A stretch of DNA of 8,949 nt. Origin: an uncultured Porphyromonadaceae bacterium (GTDB lineage: Bacteria > Bacteroidota > Bacteroidia > Bacteroidales > Muribaculaceae). The position numbers and the translations under genes are program-made. The notes beneath the pieces are model-generated. The model was given only the letters and a program-made list of their open reading frames with translations, did not search any database and was not told the DNA's origin. This document shows positions 1 through 6,778 of the stretch, one piece after another. The stretch covers positions 1 through 8,949 of the forward strand of contig CAMWRB010000039.1 of the NCBI GenBank assembly GCA_947176545.1. Direction: 5' to 3'. The number at the start of each line of letters is the position of its first letter. The stretch's first letter is position 1.

Positions 1-1701
1 TTTCAGGCCTCCCTGCAGCCCAATACCACCTATACGATAGCCTTCGGAAGCGCGATTGAGGATAACAACGAGGGTAACGTGCTGGAGAATTTCTCTTATA
101 CATTTTCAACGGGTGAGACTCTCGACACGCTGCGCATAGCCGGAATGGTGTTGAGCGCTGACCGTCTTGAGCCGATGCAGCGTAAGCTGGTAGGTGTCCA
201 CAGGAATATGGCGGACTCTGCGTTCCGGACGTTGCGCTTCGACCGTATGGCACGGACAGATGACCGCGGCCGGTTCTCGATTGAGGGACTCTCAGCCGGT
301 GAGTACAGAGTGTATGCCCTTGATGATATGGACGGAAATCTGCGCTATTCGTCGCCCGAGGAGGAGATGGCATTCTATGAAGTAACGGTAACACCGACGG
401 TGACAGAGGGTGTTGCCATTGATTCAATCTATAATCTCAAGACGGAGAGACTTGACACGGTAGTGAAGCGTGTTCGCGCGATGTATCTGCCAAACGATAT
501 ACTCCTGCGTTCATTCAAGACCGACCGCCGGCAGCAGTTCATATCCTCCTATAATCGTGTGGACTCGACTCGCCTTGATATCGTGATGGGTGCTCCCGGA
601 ATCAGGATGCCCCGTTTTTCGGTAGTCGGTGCTCCGGATATGGAGAGATGGAACGTATGTGAGCGGAGCGCTACCAACGACACTATATCGCTGTGGCTGT
701 CGCGACAGTCGCTGGTAGTGACCGACACGCTGCGTATATCGGTGGACTACGAAAAGCTCGACTCGCTGAACAATTATATCACCATGAGCGACACATTGCG
801 GTTTGTTACCAACCGTCCGCGCGCGCCTAAAAAGAATGTAAAGAAACATAAAGAGGCTGAAACCGATACGGTCGCCACTCCTGTACGTTTTATGGAAGTG
901 AGCATGAAGAGCGGTTCGACACTGGAGTACGGTCAGCCGATAATCATAGAGACGGAGAGTCCGGTGATGCGGATGGACAGTACTGCGTTTCATCTGGAGG
1001 AACGTCGGGATACGCTGTGGGTTGAGGTCGGCAAAGGGCTTCCGGAGCGTCTCGATACGCTCAATCCGCGAAGATATAAGATAGATGTGCCACTCGGATA
1101 CGGCAAGGAATACCGGTTGCGGATAGACAGTCTGGGAATGGAGAGCATATACGGACTTCATACGGCTCCGCGTGAGTTCACAGCGCGGCAGCGTGCCAAG
1201 GATGATTATTCATCGCTGACCGTGAGGGTGTCGGGAGTGCCTGACGGGACACCGGCATTTGTGGAATTACTGCAGAATGACGATGCCGTATCGCGTAGGG
1301 TGACGCTCGAGGGTGGTATCGCCAAATTTGAAAACCTTGTTCCCGGCAAGTATTATATGCGCCTGTATCTCGACTACAACGGCAACGGGCGTTTCGATAC
1401 GGGCGACTATCATCTGCAACGTCAGCCCGAGCAGGTGTTCTATTATCCCAAACAGTTGAATATAAAGCAGAACTGGGAGAAAGAGGAGGGGTGGAATATC
1501 CTTGATACTCCGATGAACCTTCAGAAGCCGTCCGCTCTGCTTAAGAACAAGCCGACGCTGAAGCGTGGCGAGAAGGAGCGTAGTGAGTCGGATGAGGAGG
1601 ACGAGGAGGATTATTACGGCAACTCTCAATCAGGCTCAAGTGGCCGGAATTTACCCGGTCGTACCCCCGGTCGCAGTTCATCGAAACTGCGGGGGCTCTG
1701 A
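1..1701 (+). CDS. Ig-like domain surface/periplasmic protein, 5'-truncated
   Basis: The frame is open from base 1, so the N-terminus (and presumably the signal peptide) lies outside the window; 566 residues are visible. The first ~40 residues (including LQPNTTYTIAFG, then a Y-T-F-S-T-G ending) resemble the final strands of a bacterial Ig-like domain of the Big_5 type common in Bacteroidetes. A carboxypeptidase-regulatory-like beta-sandwich follows (about bases 120-380, with GRFSIEGLSAGEYRVYALDD). A second similar module lies at about 1220-1440 and contains a calcium-loop-like stretch, DYNGNGRFDTGD. After a Y-Y-P-K motif and an NWEKEEGWNILDTP segment, the protein ends in a low-complexity tail: an acidic run (DEEDEEDYY), then a Gly/Ser/Arg-rich basic end. 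Family knowledge says such proteins are exported and often envelope-associated; no catalytic motif is seen and no specific function can be given. A GTG at 79 could be mistaken for a start, but upstream in-frame sequence matches the domain, so it is internal. Confidence 0.85.
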   Translation, partial: FQASLQPNTTYTIAFGSAIEDNNEGNVLENFSYTFSTGETLDTLRIAGMVLSADRLEPMQRKLVGVHRNMADSAFRTLRFDRMARTDDRGRFSIEGLSAGEYRVYALDDMDGNLRYSSPEEEMAFYEVTVTPTVTEGVAIDSIYNLKTERLDTVVKRVRAMYLPNDILLRSFKTDRRQQFISSYNRVDSTRLDIVMGAPGIRMPRFSVVGAPDMERWNVCERSATNDTISLWLSRQSLVVTDTLRISVDYEKLDSLNNYITMSDTLRFVTNRPRAPKKNVKKHKEAETDTVATPVRFMEVSMKSGSTLEYGQPIIIETESPVMRMDSTAFHLEERRDTLWVEVGKGLPERLDTLNPRRYKIDVPLGYGKEYRLRIDSLGMESIYGLHTAPREFTARQRAKDDYSSLTVRVSGVPDGTPAFVELLQNDDAVSRRVTLEGGIAKFENLVPGKYYMRLYLDYNGNGRFDTGDYHLQRQPEQVFYYPKQLNIKQNWEKEEGWNILDTPMNLQKPSALLKNKPTLKRGEKERSESDEEDEEDYYGNSQSGSSGRNLPGRTPGRSSSKLRGL

Positions 1702-1766
1702 CGCTCCGGATTTCAGCAAATCTTGTGGGACAGGTCCGAACGGTGAATAAAAAAATGATGACATAG

Positions 1767-1797
1767 TTTTAAAAGTCAAAAAAATAAGCTATATTTG
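1767..1797 (+). promoter_or_regulatory. Probable secDF promoter (Bacteroidetes-type)
   Basis: The -7 element TATATTTG at 1790-1797 matches the Bacteroidetes consensus TAnnTTTG exactly. A TTTT at 1767-1770 sits 19 bp upstream, in the place of the -33 TTTG, as a weaker match. Surrounding sequence is AT-rich. Transcription would start near 1801, leaving a leader of about 190 nt before secDF. The promoter call is inference from the consensus. Confidence 0.6.
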
Positions 1798-1800
1798 CAA

Positions 1801-1993
1801 GCTGAAATATAGGGTTTTAATAGATTTTTATTTCAACCCTTAGCCGACGTATTTGGTTGAAGTGGTCTTAATGATAAGATTATCAGAGAGATTGCCTCAG
1901 TCGGATGGGTTAATTTTTAGGTATCCTCCGTTATGGATGATGCTTCCTCTCAATTAGAAAATAATAAAAATAATACATAACGACTAACAAAAC
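1801..1993 (+). promoter_or_regulatory. Long, possibly structured 5' leader of secDF
   Basis: The region between the predicted start of transcription and the secDF ATG holds two competing stems. Stem A pairs AGGGTT (1811-1816) with AACCCT (1835-1840). Stem B pairs TTCAACC (1832-1838) with GGTTGAA (1855-1861). They share bases 1835-1838, so only one can form at a time. Downstream, 1871-1957 is a 28-codon ATG-to-TAG frame whose peptide contains FRYPPLWMM near its end; it stops 36 nt before secDF. I recognise no known riboswitch class. The two stems are seen directly. A switching or leader-peptide role is speculation. Confidence 0.3.
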
Positions 1994-4963
1994 ATGCAGA
2001 ACAAAGGATTTATCAGCACGATAGCCGTGCTTCTTATCCTGATTTGCGGCTTCTACATTTCATTCTCATTTGTGACCTCGCATTATGAGAAGAAAGCGAA
2101 TGAGTATGCCGCTAAGATGGCAGGTACGACAGACGTCACCAACGATTTGTACAAGCTGAATCTGAAACAGTTTAACGATTCTATCGACAAGGAGAAGGTA
2201 TATCTCGGTTATACCTACAACCAGGTGCGCAAGATGGAGATAGGTATGGGTCTCGACCTGAAAGGCGGTATGAACGTCGTTCTCGAGATTTCCGTTCCCG
2301 ACATCCTGCGTCAATATGCAGCCGGTCCGCAGCAGTTGGCTCAAATCAACGCTGCCATCGCCAAGGCCGAACAGGCCGGTGTAAAGGCTTCCGACAAAGA
2401 TTTCATCAACCGTGTGGCTCAGAATTTCCAGCCCGGCACTATGGCCGGTCTCTTCACACGTGAGGGTGAGTATCTCGGCAAGCTGACCTCTTCATCCTCA
2501 AATGCAGATGTGACCACCGCTCTGCGCGAGCAGGTAGAGTCTCAGGTAGATGCCGCATTCAATATCTTCCGCACGCGTATCGACCAGTTCGGTGTCGTTG
2601 CTCCCAACATCCAGAAGCTTCAGGACAAGACCGGTCAAATCCTGCTTGAGCTCCCCGGTGTGAAAGAACCCGAGCGTGTGACAGACCTGCTGAAGTCTTC
2701 AGCCAATCTTGAGTTCTTTGAGGTGTACAACTATAATGAGATAGTAAATGACCTGATGAACTTCGCCGAGGCTTATGCCGCTCAGGACACTATCAACCAT
2801 CTCAATGTCATCGAGCTTCTCGGTGGCCGTCAGCGTGAAGGCAGCCCTGTTATCGGTCTCGTATCTCCGGCCAATCAGATGCTCGTGGATTCAATCCTCA
2901 GTTCACCGCTGGCCAAGAGCAAGCTCCCCAGCGACTTCTCCGCCGTATGGGAGGTGAAGGCTGTGGATATGCCGGTTCTCGACGCTCAGGGCAATCCTAT
3001 CAAGAAGAATGACAAGGAGTATCGCACCACCCCCTACTGGCAGCTCATCGCTCTGAAAGGTCAGGCAGCTCTGGAGGGTGATGTCGTGACTTCAGCCACA
3101 AGCGAATATGACAACATGCGCGGCAACACCGTGAACATGCGCATGAACGACCGCGGTGCACGCGAATGGGCCACACTGACCCGCAATAACATCGGCCGTC
3201 CCATCGCCATCGTGCTTGACAACCGCGTGTATTCATATCCCAACGTAAACAACGAAATCACCGGCGGCTCATCTGAAATCACCGGTAACTTCACTCCCGA
3301 AGAGGCCAATGACCTCGCCAACGTTCTCAAGAGCGGTAAGATGACCGCTCAGGTGAAGGTCGTCAGCAACAATGTGATAGGCCCGTCACTCGGTGCCGAG
3401 GCAATCCAGCAGGGCTTCCTCTCGTTTATCGTCGCCATCATCCTGCTGATGGTATTCATGATTGCCATCTACGGTGTCATCCCCGGCCTTGTAGCCAACA
3501 TCGGTCTGATACTGAACCTCTACTTCACATTGGGTATCCTTGCGTCACTTCAGGCAGTGCTGACACTCTCCGGTATCGCCGGTATCGTGCTCGCGCTCGG
3601 TATGGCAGTGGACGCCAATGTGCTTATCTTCGAGCGTACCAAGGAGGAGTTGGCCAACGGCAAGAAATTGCGTCAGGCTATTTCCGAGGGTTACAGCAAC
3701 GCGTTCTCCGCAATCTTCGACTCCAACCTCACATCAGTTATCACAGGTGTCATCCTGCTGATATTCGGTTCGGGTCCCATCAAGGGCTTCGCGACAACCC
3801 TTATCATCGGTCTGGTCTGCTCATTCTTCACTGCCGTATTCCTGACCCGTATAGCGTTCGACATCATCACCCGCAACGGCCGTTGCGCCAACATGACATT
3901 CGCTACCGGATTGTCACGCAATCTGTTTAACAATACGAAGATTAACTTCCTCGGTCAGACCAAGGTCGCTGCGTCTGTATGGGTAGCGCTCATCGTCATC
4001 AGCATCGCTTCACTCGCCATCCGCGGCATGAATCAGGGTATCGACTTCTCCGGCGGCCGCAACTATGTGGTGCAGTTCGAGAAGGATGTCAATCCCAAGG
4101 ATGTCGAGGCCAAACTGCTCGATGCGTTCCAGACTGCAGCCGACGACAAGACAATCTCAGTCAATGTTATCTCAATCGATGACCCCAGCAAGGCCCGTAT
4201 CTCTACCAACTACAAGATAGACGACGAGTCAGAGGGCGTAGAGGGTGAAATCACCGATATTCTCTATAAGAATCTTCAGAATGAACTCACCAACGCTCAG
4301 GGTGTGACACTCAGCGCCGATTCATTCACCGTAGCCGACGAAAGCCACGGTATCATCTCAATCCAGAAGGTCGGTCCGAGTGTGGCTGACGACATGCGCC
4401 GTGACGCATATTGGGCTGTAGGTATCGCAGTGGTCTGCATGTTCCTCTACATCCTGCTGCGTTTCCGCAATATAGCGTTCTCTGTCGGTGCTGTCTGTGC
4501 AGTAGCTCTCACAGCATTCCTCATCATCGGCTTCTACTCCGTATGCTGGGGCTTCTTCCCCTTCTCAATGGAGATTGACCAGTCGTTCATAGCCGCAATC
4601 CTTACCATAATCGGTTATCAGATTAATGATACGGTGGTAGTATTCGACCGTGTACGTGAGATGATGAAGTTATATCCCAAGGAAGACCGTTACAAGACAT
4701 TTAACAAGTCGCTCAACACGACACTTACCCGTACGATTATGACATCGTTCTCGACTCTGCTCGTGTTGCTCTGTATCTTCTTCCTCGGCGGTGACACTAT
4801 CCGTTCATTCACATTCGCAATGATATTCGGTGTGATAGTAGGTACATTCTGCTCACTCTACTGTGCAGCCCCGATTGCATACAATATCATCAAGGCGAAG
4901 TCTAAAGGTAAATCCGAGGACAACGGCAAGGTAGTCCTTCAGGGAAACCGTCGCTTCAGATAA
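1994..4963 (+). CDS. secDF: Protein translocase subunit SecDF (SecD-SecF fusion)
   Basis: Membrane component of the Sec export machinery that uses the proton gradient to pull preproteins out of SecYEG on the periplasmic side. The protein has 989 residues, as expected for the fused SecDF of Bacteroidetes. The SecD half starts with a membrane segment at about 7-27, then GLDLKGG at 86-92, a large periplasmic region (about 100-465, including FRTRIDQFGV near 192-201 and LANVLKSGKM at 441-450) and a membrane block at about 473-625. The SecF half has a membrane segment at about 658-676, GIDFSGG at 682-688, the VGPSVADDMRRDA region near 793-805, and a membrane block at about 806-965. The conserved membrane aspartates are present: D540 in GMAVDANVLIFER and D879 in GYQINDTVVVFDR, equivalent to the proton-pathway aspartates of E. 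coli SecD and SecF. The start is the first in-frame ATG before TM1 and is preceded by an AT-rich stretch without a clear Shine-Dalgarno. It is apparently monocistronic, with its own promoter and terminator. The codon use (many C-ending codons) differs from the neighbours, which may reflect high expression. Confidence 0.97.
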   Translation: MQNKGFISTIAVLLILICGFYISFSFVTSHYEKKANEYAAKMAGTTDVTNDLYKLNLKQFNDSIDKEKVYLGYTYNQVRKMEIGMGLDLKGGMNVVLEISVPDILRQYAAGPQQLAQINAAIAKAEQAGVKASDKDFINRVAQNFQPGTMAGLFTREGEYLGKLTSSSSNADVTTALREQVESQVDAAFNIFRTRIDQFGVVAPNIQKLQDKTGQILLELPGVKEPERVTDLLKSSANLEFFEVYNYNEIVNDLMNFAEAYAAQDTINHLNVIELLGGRQREGSPVIGLVSPANQMLVDSILSSPLAKSKLPSDFSAVWEVKAVDMPVLDAQGNPIKKNDKEYRTTPYWQLIALKGQAALEGDVVTSATSEYDNMRGNTVNMRMNDRGAREWATLTRNNIGRPIAIVLDNRVYSYPNVNNEITGGSSEITGNFTPEEANDLANVLKSGKMTAQVKVVSNNVIGPSLGAEAIQQGFLSFIVAIILLMVFMIAIYGVIPGLVANIGLILNLYFTLGILASLQAVLTLSGIAGIVLALGMAVDANVLIFERTKEELANGKKLRQAISEGYSNAFSAIFDSNLTSVITGVILLIFGSGPIKGFATTLIIGLVCSFFTAVFLTRIAFDIITRNGRCANMTFATGLSRNLFNNTKINFLGQTKVAASVWVALIVISIASLAIRGMNQGIDFSGGRNYVVQFEKDVNPKDVEAKLLDAFQTAADDKTISVNVISIDDPSKARISTNYKIDDESEGVEGEITDILYKNLQNELTNAQGVTLSADSFTVADESHGIISIQKVGPSVADDMRRDAYWAVGIAVVCMFLYILLRFRNIAFSVGAVCAVALTAFLIIGFYSVCWGFFPFSMEIDQSFIAAILTIIGYQINDTVVVFDRVREMMKLYPKEDRYKTFNKSLNTTLTRTIMTSFSTLLVLLCIFFLGGDTIRSFTFAMIFGVIVGTFCSLYCAAPIAYNIIKAKSKGKSEDNGKVVLQGNRRFR

Positions 4964-5000
4964 TCTAAGGCAATAAGTAATTTTTAAATCATACTATTGG

Positions 5001-5040
5001 CTCTCCGGATGTGCGTGATGCATATCCGGAGAGTTTTTTT
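5001..5040 (+). terminator. Intrinsic terminator after secDF
   Basis: CTCTCCGGAT (5001-5010) pairs perfectly with ATCCGGAGAG (5024-5033). The stem continues inward through GTGC/GCAT with one G-T wobble to about 14 bp, closing a GTGAT loop, and is followed by seven T residues (5034-5040). It lies 37 bp past the secDF stop and separates secDF from the next gene. Confidence 0.93.
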
Positions 5041-5118
5041 GTGACGGGTTCAAACTATTGTCGGCAGGGTATTGTTTAGATGATACACAGTATCAGAATA
5101 TTGACACATCCGAATAAT

Positions 5119-5769
5119 ATGAATAATCATCGCCTCCCATACAGAATGCTGACACAGTTACTGTTTGTCATCGCCGTTATATCCGTGCCGGGTCTGATGC
5201 GCGGTCAGAGTATATCCGCGTTTATGTCGTCTTTGACGGCAGATGCCTTTAATGTGGCGGTATCAGACGGTGAGGCCAACGCTCCGGTACATGTGGAGGC
5301 ATTGGATATACTGACCAAAGCGTATGGTGTCGCGGAGTGTGAACTCGACTCGGCTGCAAGTATGGCTAAGGTCTACTCTGTCACGGGTATGATGCCGCAG
5401 GCGGATGAGTACGGAAGCTGGCTTGACTCAGCCGACGGCTATCGTGTCAATTTCAGCGGGATGTGTCCGGAGGTGTCTGCAATGGCTCGTTATGATGACG
5501 GTCAGCTGGAGGATATGGCATTTTTCTTCATCTTCAGATACGGTGAGGGTGAACAGGATTGGGCCAATAGTTATCAGGCACGTTTCTGCGGCAATCTGTT
5601 ACAGGAACTGGCGGATATGGGTCTTGAACTTGCCGCTGACAGCAATGTCGTCAATCCGGTATATTTCGACGCCGAGGGAGAGCATGAATCGCATCCGCTC
5701 AACGTGATGTTGCGCGAGGATGACGGTGCTTATGTGCTGGCCCTTCATATCGGTGGTTTTGCCGATTGA
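5119..5769 (+). CDS. Secreted protein of unknown function
   Basis: I do not recognise the family. From the ATG at 5119 the product is 216 residues. It begins with a typical signal peptide: short basic start (MNNHRLPYR), hydrophobic core LLFVIAVISVPGL, and a likely cleavage near MRGQS. The region before the cleavage has no cysteine, so it is not an obvious lipoprotein. The mature part is acidic and globular, with no further membrane segment and no motif I can name. It contains a Y-G-E-G-E-Q-D-W segment and an aromatic-rich MAFFFIFRYG strand. An in-frame ATG at 5080 would add 13 residues (MIHSIRILTHPNN), but they give an untypically long n-region, so 5119 is preferred. A possible poor -7 element (TATTGTTT, 5070-5077) would place transcription start after 5080, which agrees weakly. 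The gene sits between the secDF terminator and the luxS promoter, so it is probably a single-gene unit. Confidence 0.75.
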   Translation: MNNHRLPYRMLTQLLFVIAVISVPGLMRGQSISAFMSSLTADAFNVAVSDGEANAPVHVEALDILTKAYGVAECELDSAASMAKVYSVTGMMPQADEYGSWLDSADGYRVNFSGMCPEVSAMARYDDGQLEDMAFFFIFRYGEGEQDWANSYQARFCGNLLQELADMGLELAADSNVVNPVYFDAEGEHESHPLNVMLREDDGAYVLALHIGGFAD

Positions 5770-5788
5770 TGGAAAATTGCTAACTTTG
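5758..5788 (+). promoter_or_regulatory. luxS promoter (Bacteroidetes-type)
   Basis: TTTG at 5758-5761 and TAACTTTG at 5781-5788 are separated by exactly 19 bp, a full match to the TTTG-N19-TAnnTTTG housekeeping consensus of Bacteroidetes. Transcription would begin near 5792, leaving an unusually short leader of roughly 18 nt before the luxS ATG. The -33 element lies within the last codons of the preceding gene. Confidence 0.75.
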
Positions 5789-5808
5789 TGACACCAACAT
5801 TGTGTCAC
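5788..5808 (+). promoter_or_regulatory. Inverted repeat at luxS transcription start (possible operator)
   Basis: GTGACAC (5788-5794) and GTGTCAC (5802-5808) form a perfect 7-bp dyad around CAACATT. The left arm begins on the last base of the -7 element and the right arm ends one base before the luxS ATG. Because the predicted start of transcription falls within the left arm, a DNA operator fits better than an RNA hairpin in the luxS transcript. Read-through RNA from upstream could fold it. The binding factor is unknown. Confidence 0.4.
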
Positions 5809-5809
5809 T

Positions 5810-6427
5810 ATGGCAGACAATTATTTAGAGTATAAAATGGAGGATATGCGCTCCGGACGTCTGGGACAAGCCAAGAAGTTTGTTCCGCGCAAGCGTGTGG
5901 CAGCCGCCAAACAGGAGGGAGAGCAGTTCAAGAAAATCGCAAGTTTTACTATCGACCATACACGTCTTGAGCCGGGAATCTACGTTTCGCGACGCGATGT
6001 GACTCCGTGTGGGGATGTGATAACGACGTTTGATGTCCGGATGACGCGTCCCAATAGGGAGGCTGCCATAGACCCGAAAGCGTTACACGCTATGGAGCAT
6101 CTTGTGGCCACTTATCTGCGGAATGATGCCGTATGGAAAGACCGTATAGTCTATTGGGGTCCGATGGGGTGTTGCACGGGAAATTATCTGCTTGTGTCGG
6201 GTGATTACTCAAGCGGGGATGTCATGGAGTTGGTACGTTCGGCCATGAGATTTGTTGCCGGTTTCGAGGGGGAAATCCCCGGTGCGTCCGCGAGGGATTG
6301 CGGCAATTATACCTTTATGGATTTGGATGGTGCCAAGGAGGCTGCCCGTCGGTATCTGAATGAATTTGAGGCTCCCTCTTTCAGTCTGCAATATCCGGAC
6401 GCCACCGATAAAGCTTCAGGTCAATAA
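5810..6427 (+). CDS. luxS: S-ribosylhomocysteine lyase LuxS
   Basis: Cleaves S-ribosylhomocysteine to homocysteine and 4,5-dihydroxy-2,3-pentanedione, the AI-2 precursor, as part of the activated-methyl cycle in the cytoplasm. Signature parts are in order: SFTIDHTRLEPGIYVSRRD (45-63), TTFDVRMTRPN (72-82, with the substrate-binding Arg region), the metal-binding HAMEH at 93-97 (H93 and H97 ligands, E96), GPMGC at 117-121 (C121 equals the catalytic Cys84 of B. subtilis LuxS) and DCGNYTFMDLDGAK at 163-176 (C164 equals the third metal ligand, Cys126). All catalytic residues are present. The length, 205 residues, exceeds the usual ~155-160 mainly because of about 41 extra residues at the N-terminus (MADNYLEYKM..., basic and polar). 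The start at 5810 is supported by the promoter 22 bp upstream, and no ATG lies between codon 13 and the LuxS core. The gene has its own promoter and overlaps the minus-strand MGMT-like gene at its 3' end. Confidence 0.96.
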   Translation: MADNYLEYKMEDMRSGRLGQAKKFVPRKRVAAAKQEGEQFKKIASFTIDHTRLEPGIYVSRRDVTPCGDVITTFDVRMTRPNREAAIDPKALHAMEHLVATYLRNDAVWKDRIVYWGPMGCCTGNYLLVSGDYSSGDVMELVRSAMRFVAGFEGEIPGASARDCGNYTFMDLDGAKEAARRYLNEFEAPSFSLQYPDATDKASGQ

Positions 6428-6698
6428 GTCCGGAGGGTTTGGATTTTATGCCTTCGTTGAGCAATAATGCGAGTTGTCCGTTCCAATGAGGAGCGGTGCG
6501 CCCTTGCACATTCACAACCCTGTGGCAAGGGACATAGGAGCGAGTGCCTATGCAGCCGAGTATCTTGCCGACCATGCGCGCGTGAGCGGGATGACCGGCC
6601 AATGCGGCGATATCACCGTATGTGGCGACCTTGCCGGCCGGAATAGCCGATACAATCTGAGCGACATCCTCAGCAAATGTTTTGCTGTCAAACTTCAT
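6381..6698 (-). CDS. MGMT-like alkylated-DNA-binding protein (Ada/OGT C-terminal domain)
   Basis: A 105-residue stand-alone version of the DNA-binding and active-site domain of O6-alkylguanine-DNA alkyltransferases. Visible parts are IPAGKVATYGDIAALAG (19-35, helix-turn-helix region), ARMVG (40-44) with R41 in the place of the base-flipping arginine finger, and VPCHRVV (56-62) with C58 as the alkyl-acceptor cysteine. The C-terminal IDLKLYRWRP is typical of the small MGMT family. The N-terminal domain of full OGT is missing. After PCHR the sequence reads GRTAPHWNGQLALLL instead of the glycine-rich loop of canonical enzymes. Alkyltransferase-like (ATL) proteins have this layout but replace the cysteine, usually with Trp or Ala; here it is kept. 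It may therefore be a true minimal methyltransferase or a sensor of alkyl damage; the sequence cannot decide. It is convergent with luxS (47 bp overlap) and divergent from the hydrolase gene. No clear promoter is visible on its strand. Confidence 0.9.
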   Translation of the reverse strand: MKFDSKTFAEDVAQIVSAIPAGKVATYGDIAALAGHPAHARMVGKILGCIGTRSYVPCHRVVNVQGRTAPHWNGQLALLLNEGIKSKPSGLIDLKLYRWRPDIAD

Positions 6699-6744
6699 AA
6701 TATGATACGTTGGAACAGAGAGTAAACGGAAAGGGTGAGCCGGT

Positions 6745-6757
6745 TGTTATAATAACA
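6745..6757. promoter_or_regulatory. Small dyad in the divergent intergenic region
   Basis: TGTTAT and ATAACA flank a single central A within the 80-bp space between the minus-strand MGMT-like gene and the plus-strand hydrolase gene. The position suits a shared operator. However, the dyad is short and AT-rich, so chance is possible. I found no full TAnnTTTG element on either strand of this gap. Confidence 0.2.
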
Positions 6758-6778
6758 GAAGATTAAATTAAAGAAATT

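Noticed and set aside
79..81. GTG as the start of the first gene
   Set aside because: The frame is open upstream to base 1 and that part encodes the end of an Ig-like domain, so the gene simply begins outside the window.
511..1161. Long minus-strand open frame (216 codons) inside the Ig-like protein gene
   Set aside because: The plus-strand frame has recognisable domains and stays open from the window edge; the minus-strand product has no recognisable motif and is a shadow.
1872..1885. Near-palindrome TGATAA-GA-TTATCA in the secDF leader as an operator
   Set aside because: It is short, AT-rich, lies about 70 bp downstream of the predicted transcription start and overlaps the candidate upstream ORF; chance occurrence is likely.
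1702..1993. Known riboswitch or small RNA upstream of secDF
   Set aside because: No conserved core of a class I know could be recognised; only local stems are visible.
5080..5082. ATG at 5080 as the start of the secreted unknown protein
   Set aside because: It would place 13 extra residues ahead of a normal signal peptide that begins well at 5119; kept as an alternative only.
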